DNA of 16,212 nucleotides from Clostridia bacterium (GTDB lineage Bacteria; Bacillota; Clostridia; RGIG6154): positions 1-16,212 of the forward strand of contig JAGARF010000092.1 in the NCBI GenBank assembly GCA_017622395.1. The letters run 5' to 3'. Shown one piece after another: positions 14,243 to 16,212 of the stretch. The notes below the pieces were generated by a model. It saw only the letters and a list, made by a program, of their open reading frames with translations, had not been told where the DNA came from and made no database searches. Position 1 is the stretch's first letter. Every line of letters starts with the position of its first letter. The translations under genes were made by a program, and so were the position numbers.

Positions 14243-14309
14243 TTGCACAGATTGTGCTGATTTACGACTGTCGTGTACTTTGTGTACATAAAGGAGTAAA
14301 ACAGTGCAA
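14243..14309 (-). promoter_or_regulatory. Dyad-rich leader between the dehydrogenase and shell genes
   Basis: An outer pair TTGCAC (14243-14248) and GTGCAA (14304-14309) encloses GCACA-GAT-TGTGC (14245-14257), ACGAC-T-GTCGT (14264-14274) and GTAC-TTTGT-GTAC (14275-14287), with GTGTAC also directly repeated. I see no convincing promoter. It may be an RNA-processing or attenuation region, or an operator for a second promoter. Confidence 0.4.
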
Positions 14310-14337
14310 GGTGTGTAATTTTATCACATTTTCCGTA

Positions 14338-15738
14338 TTAGATAATATGCAATCCATCAACCATAACGCAACGTCTCTGTCTTGTGAATGAGTGAGCTGC
14401 TGTTAAGCCTTCGCCTGTAGGACCTGCGATTGTAAAGGTTGTATAACCTTCACCGCCTGCACCGATACCTGCATAAGAAGGTGCGTTTTTAACAAAGATT
14501 GTTGTTTCAACTGCCTGTGCAAATCTTGTTAAGTGGTCGATATTCTTTGAATGAATATGTGCTGAATGTCTGCATCCGTGCTCTGCCTGAACTGCAAGCT
14601 CGATAGCTTCATCAATGTCCTTAACTCTTACGATAGGAAGTACAGGCATCATCATTTCAACCTGAACGAACGGATGATTTGCATCAGTTTCACAGATAAC
14701 AAGCTTTGCATCTGAATCAATACCGATTGCTTTAAGGAATTTTGAAGCATCTCTGCCTACCCAATCCTTGTTAATTCCCCATTTACCGTTCTTTTCAATA
14801 AGACAAACATTTTTAAGCTGTTCAATCTGTTCGCCTTTGATTAAATATGCGCCGTTTTGCTGCATATGATATATAAGCTCGTCTGCAATGTTATAGAGAG
14901 CGAAACATTCTTTTTCTGCGATACAAGGAAGGTTGTTGTCAAAGCTTGCACCAAGAACAATATCTCTGCCTGCTTTCATAAGGTCTGCTGTATCGTCTAC
15001 AATTACAGGAGGATTGCCTGCACCTGCTCCGATTGCCTTTTTACCTGATGATAAAAGGGCTTTAACAACACCGGGGCCGCCTGTTGCAACAAGCATTTTA
15101 ACGCAAGGAGCTGCCATCATTTCGTCTGAGCTTTCCTTTGTTGGGTTCTTAACTGTTACAACTAAGTTTTCAGGACCGCCTGCTGCTATAATACCTCTGT
15201 TAACAAGGTCAACTGCATAATTTGCAACTTCCTTCGCATTTGGGTGTGGGTTAAATACTACCGCATTACCGCCTGCAATCATACCGATTGAGTTACAGAT
15301 AACAGTTTCACTTGGGTTTGTTGAAGGTGTAATACTGCCGATAACACCGAATGGTGCCATTTCAATAAGAGTTAAACCGTCATCACCTGTCCAGGCATTA
15401 GCCTTTAAATCTTCTGTTCCCGGAGTTTTGTTTGCAACAAGCTGGTGCTTGATAACCTTATGTTCAATTCTGCCCATTTTGGTTTCTTCAACACCCATTC
15501 TCGCCATAACCTCGGCTTCGTTTAAGGTTAACTCTCTGATTTTAGAAATCATCTGTTCTCTCTGTGCAACAGAATACTTTCTGAAAAGCTTATATGCCTT
15601 CTGAACTGCCTCTAAAGCCTCAGTCATTGTATCAAAAACACCAAGCTGTTTCTTTGAAGAAGCAACAGGCTGTGCTTTTTCTACATCTTTAAGAACTTTT
15701 TCAATAATCTCTTTTACATAAGTTTCATTGATTTCCAT
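14338..15738 (-). CDS. CoA-acylating aldehyde dehydrogenase of a microcompartment (PduP/EutE type)
   Basis: Oxidises an aldehyde with NAD and CoA to acyl-CoA, in the shell lumen. 466 aa, typical of PduP/EutE. The first 20 residues (ETYVKEIIEKVLKDVEKA) make an amphipathic encapsulation-peptide-like helix followed by a short linker. The catalytic domain shows PFGVIGSITPSTNPSET (129-145), a Rossmann stretch VATGGPGVV (217-225), GAGAGNPPVIVD (237-248) and catalytic C272 in FDNNLPCIAEKE. The Gly-rich C-terminal part GIGAGGEGYTTFTIAGPTGEG (424-444) also fits. GAGGTG stands 6 nt before ATG 15738. It lies 16 nt after the RHH-like gene. It matches no single BMC class by itself; propionaldehyde and acetaldehyde are the common substrates. 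Confidence 0.92.
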   Translation of the reverse strand: MEINETYVKEIIEKVLKDVEKAQPVASSKKQLGVFDTMTEALEAVQKAYKLFRKYSVAQREQMISKIRELTLNEAEVMARMGVEETKMGRIEHKVIKHQLVANKTPGTEDLKANAWTGDDGLTLIEMAPFGVIGSITPSTNPSETVICNSIGMIAGGNAVVFNPHPNAKEVANYAVDLVNRGIIAAGGPENLVVTVKNPTKESSDEMMAAPCVKMLVATGGPGVVKALLSSGKKAIGAGAGNPPVIVDDTADLMKAGRDIVLGASFDNNLPCIAEKECFALYNIADELIYHMQQNGAYLIKGEQIEQLKNVCLIEKNGKWGINKDWVGRDASKFLKAIGIDSDAKLVICETDANHPFVQVEMMMPVLPIVRVKDIDEAIELAVQAEHGCRHSAHIHSKNIDHLTRFAQAVETTIFVKNAPSYAGIGAGGEGYTTFTIAGPTGEGLTAAHSFTRQRRCVMVDGLHII

Positions 15739-15754
15739 AGTACACCTCGTCTAT

Positions 15755-15976
15755 TCAGAATAAAAATATTTCCATTTCTTTTTTCTCGTTTTTGTTTGAT
15801 TTCTGCTCAATACCAAGCTCTTTGTTAACCAAAGAGGTTATGTATCCGTTTATACTCATTCCCTCGATTTTTGCCCTTTCTTCTATAAGAGCCTTTGTTC
15901 CTTTTGGAACTGTAAGGAAAATTCTGTCATAGTTTTCAGATATAAATTTGTTTTTATATTCCGTATTTCCTGCCAC
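15755..15976 (-). CDS. Small RHH-like (Arc-type) protein inside the BMC operon
   Basis: 73 aa. After an 18-residue N-terminal arm, IFLTVPKGTKALIEERAKIEGMSINGYITSLV (about 19-50) fits an RHH unit: beta-strand, helix A, G-M-S-I-N turn, helix B. The C-terminal tail is lysine/asparagine-rich and ends in MEIFLF. Similar sequences are often annotated as Arc-family or antitoxin-like proteins. The start is GTG 15976, supported by AAAGGAG 9 nt upstream. It sits between a shell gene (49 bp) and the aldehyde dehydrogenase (16 nt), all on one strand, so it is co-transcribed. No toxin-like ORF is adjacent. It could be a local regulator or a bystander. Function unknown. Confidence 0.75.
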   Translation of the reverse strand: MAGNTEYKNKFISENYDRIFLTVPKGTKALIEERAKIEGMSINGYITSLVNKELGIEQKSNKNEKKEMEIFLF

Positions 15977-15993
15977 CTTTAACGGCTCCTTTC

Positions 15994-16027
15994 AAATTGT
16001 TCAGATTGGTTGCAATATGGACAATTT
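15994..16027 (-). other. Inverted repeat between the shell gene and the RHH-like gene
   Basis: AAATTGT (15994-16000) and ACAATTT (16021-16027), with ATTG/CAAT nested inside, make a stem of up to 15 positions with two mismatches in the minus-strand RNA. The shell-gene TAA (16028-16026) lies at its edge. There is no T-run, so it is not an ordinary terminator. It could be an mRNA-stabilising stem or an operator. Confidence 0.4.
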
Positions 16028-16212
16028 ATAATATTGAAGACCATAGTTTCATATCAGGGTTTGCTATTACCTGACTGTCTAAAAACATTGCCTTATCTCC
16101 TGCGGTCTGCTTTGCTTTTTCTATTGATGCTGTAACTGCTGACACAGAACCTGTAATTAGCATATATGATTTACCGCACATACCTCTTGCAAGTCTGAGT
16201 TCAATTAAATCA
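16026..16212 (-). CDS. BMC shell protein, C-terminal part (runs off right edge)
   Basis: 62 codons are visible on the minus strand from the window edge to TAA 16028-16026. The peptide contains IELRLARGMCGKSYMLITG, VSAVTASIEKAKQ and a closing segment VIANPDMKLW, which match the second half of a BMC domain, including the Gly-rich pore-proximal turn. The N-terminus is missing, so single- or tandem-domain type cannot be decided; the LARGMCGKSY form and the NPDMKLW end are more like a C-terminal domain of a tandem protein. It is upstream of the RHH-like and aldehyde dehydrogenase genes, and part of the same operon. Confidence 0.85.
   Translation of the reverse strand, partial: DLIELRLARGMCGKSYMLITGSVSAVTASIEKAKQTAGDKAMFLDSQVIANPDMKLWSSIL

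Overview
The window looks like the chromosome of a low-GC anaerobic Firmicute, most likely an uncultured or gut-type clostridial lineage. This is judged from AT-rich intergenic DNA, strong AGGAGG-type ribosome binding sites, consensus sigma-A-like promoters, and family resemblances: a BspA-like leucine-rich repeat protein, stalk-domain secreted proteins, and a bacterial microcompartment (BMC) gene set. No rRNA, tRNA, phage, transposase gene or CRISPR array was seen. No species assignment can be made from the sequence alone.

Layout, left to right. (1) 1-485, minus: the N-terminus of a secreted BspA-like LRR protein, with a good promoter overlapping the terminator of the next locus. (2) 668-2768, minus: an OmpR-type response regulator followed by its overlapping histidine kinase. 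(3) 2888-4651, minus: a cytoplasmic family-20-like glycoside hydrolase. (4) 4793-6801, plus: a two-gene Entner-Doudoroff/hexuronate operon, KDPG aldolase fused to a VOC-like domain and then 2-keto-3-deoxygluconate kinase, behind a perfect TTGACA-17-TATAAT promoter. (5) 6802-7131: no gene. It holds a roughly 297-bp MITE-like palindromic element with 14-bp terminal inverted repeats. (6) 7132-7920, minus: an AraC-family regulator, divergent from (7) 8048-8695, plus: a TalC-type transaldolase. (8) 8734-11771, minus: two translationally coupled paralogous secreted proteins with tandem stalk-like domains. (9) 11913-12059, plus: a 48-aa ribbon-helix-helix (RHH) protein. Between (8) and (9) are three phased 10-bp direct repeats that look like its operator. 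(10) 12073-12834, minus: a DeoR-family regulator. (11) 12915-16212, minus: the 3' part of a BMC operon, transcribed right to left: shell protein (partial), a 73-aa RHH-like protein, a CoA-acylating aldehyde dehydrogenase, a tandem-domain BMC shell protein, and PduL phosphotransacylase. The operon runs into the DeoR gene across a GC-rich 58-bp repeat.

How it fits together. The aldolase/kinase pair would split 2-keto-3-deoxygluconate from hexuronates such as pectin sugars into pyruvate and glyceraldehyde 3-phosphate. Transaldolase links pentose and hexose phosphates. The BMC genes would convert an aldehyde to acyl-CoA and then acyl-phosphate inside a protein shell, with DeoR as the probable sugar-phosphate-responsive repressor. 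The aldehyde-generating enzyme lies outside the window, so the substrate is not known. Genes are packed tightly, and several stop codons lie inside or against the terminator hairpins.

The points most worth a second look are the RHH gene with its phased 10-bp repeats, the long palindromic element after kdgK, the RHH-like gene inside the BMC operon, and the tandem stalk-domain paralogues.
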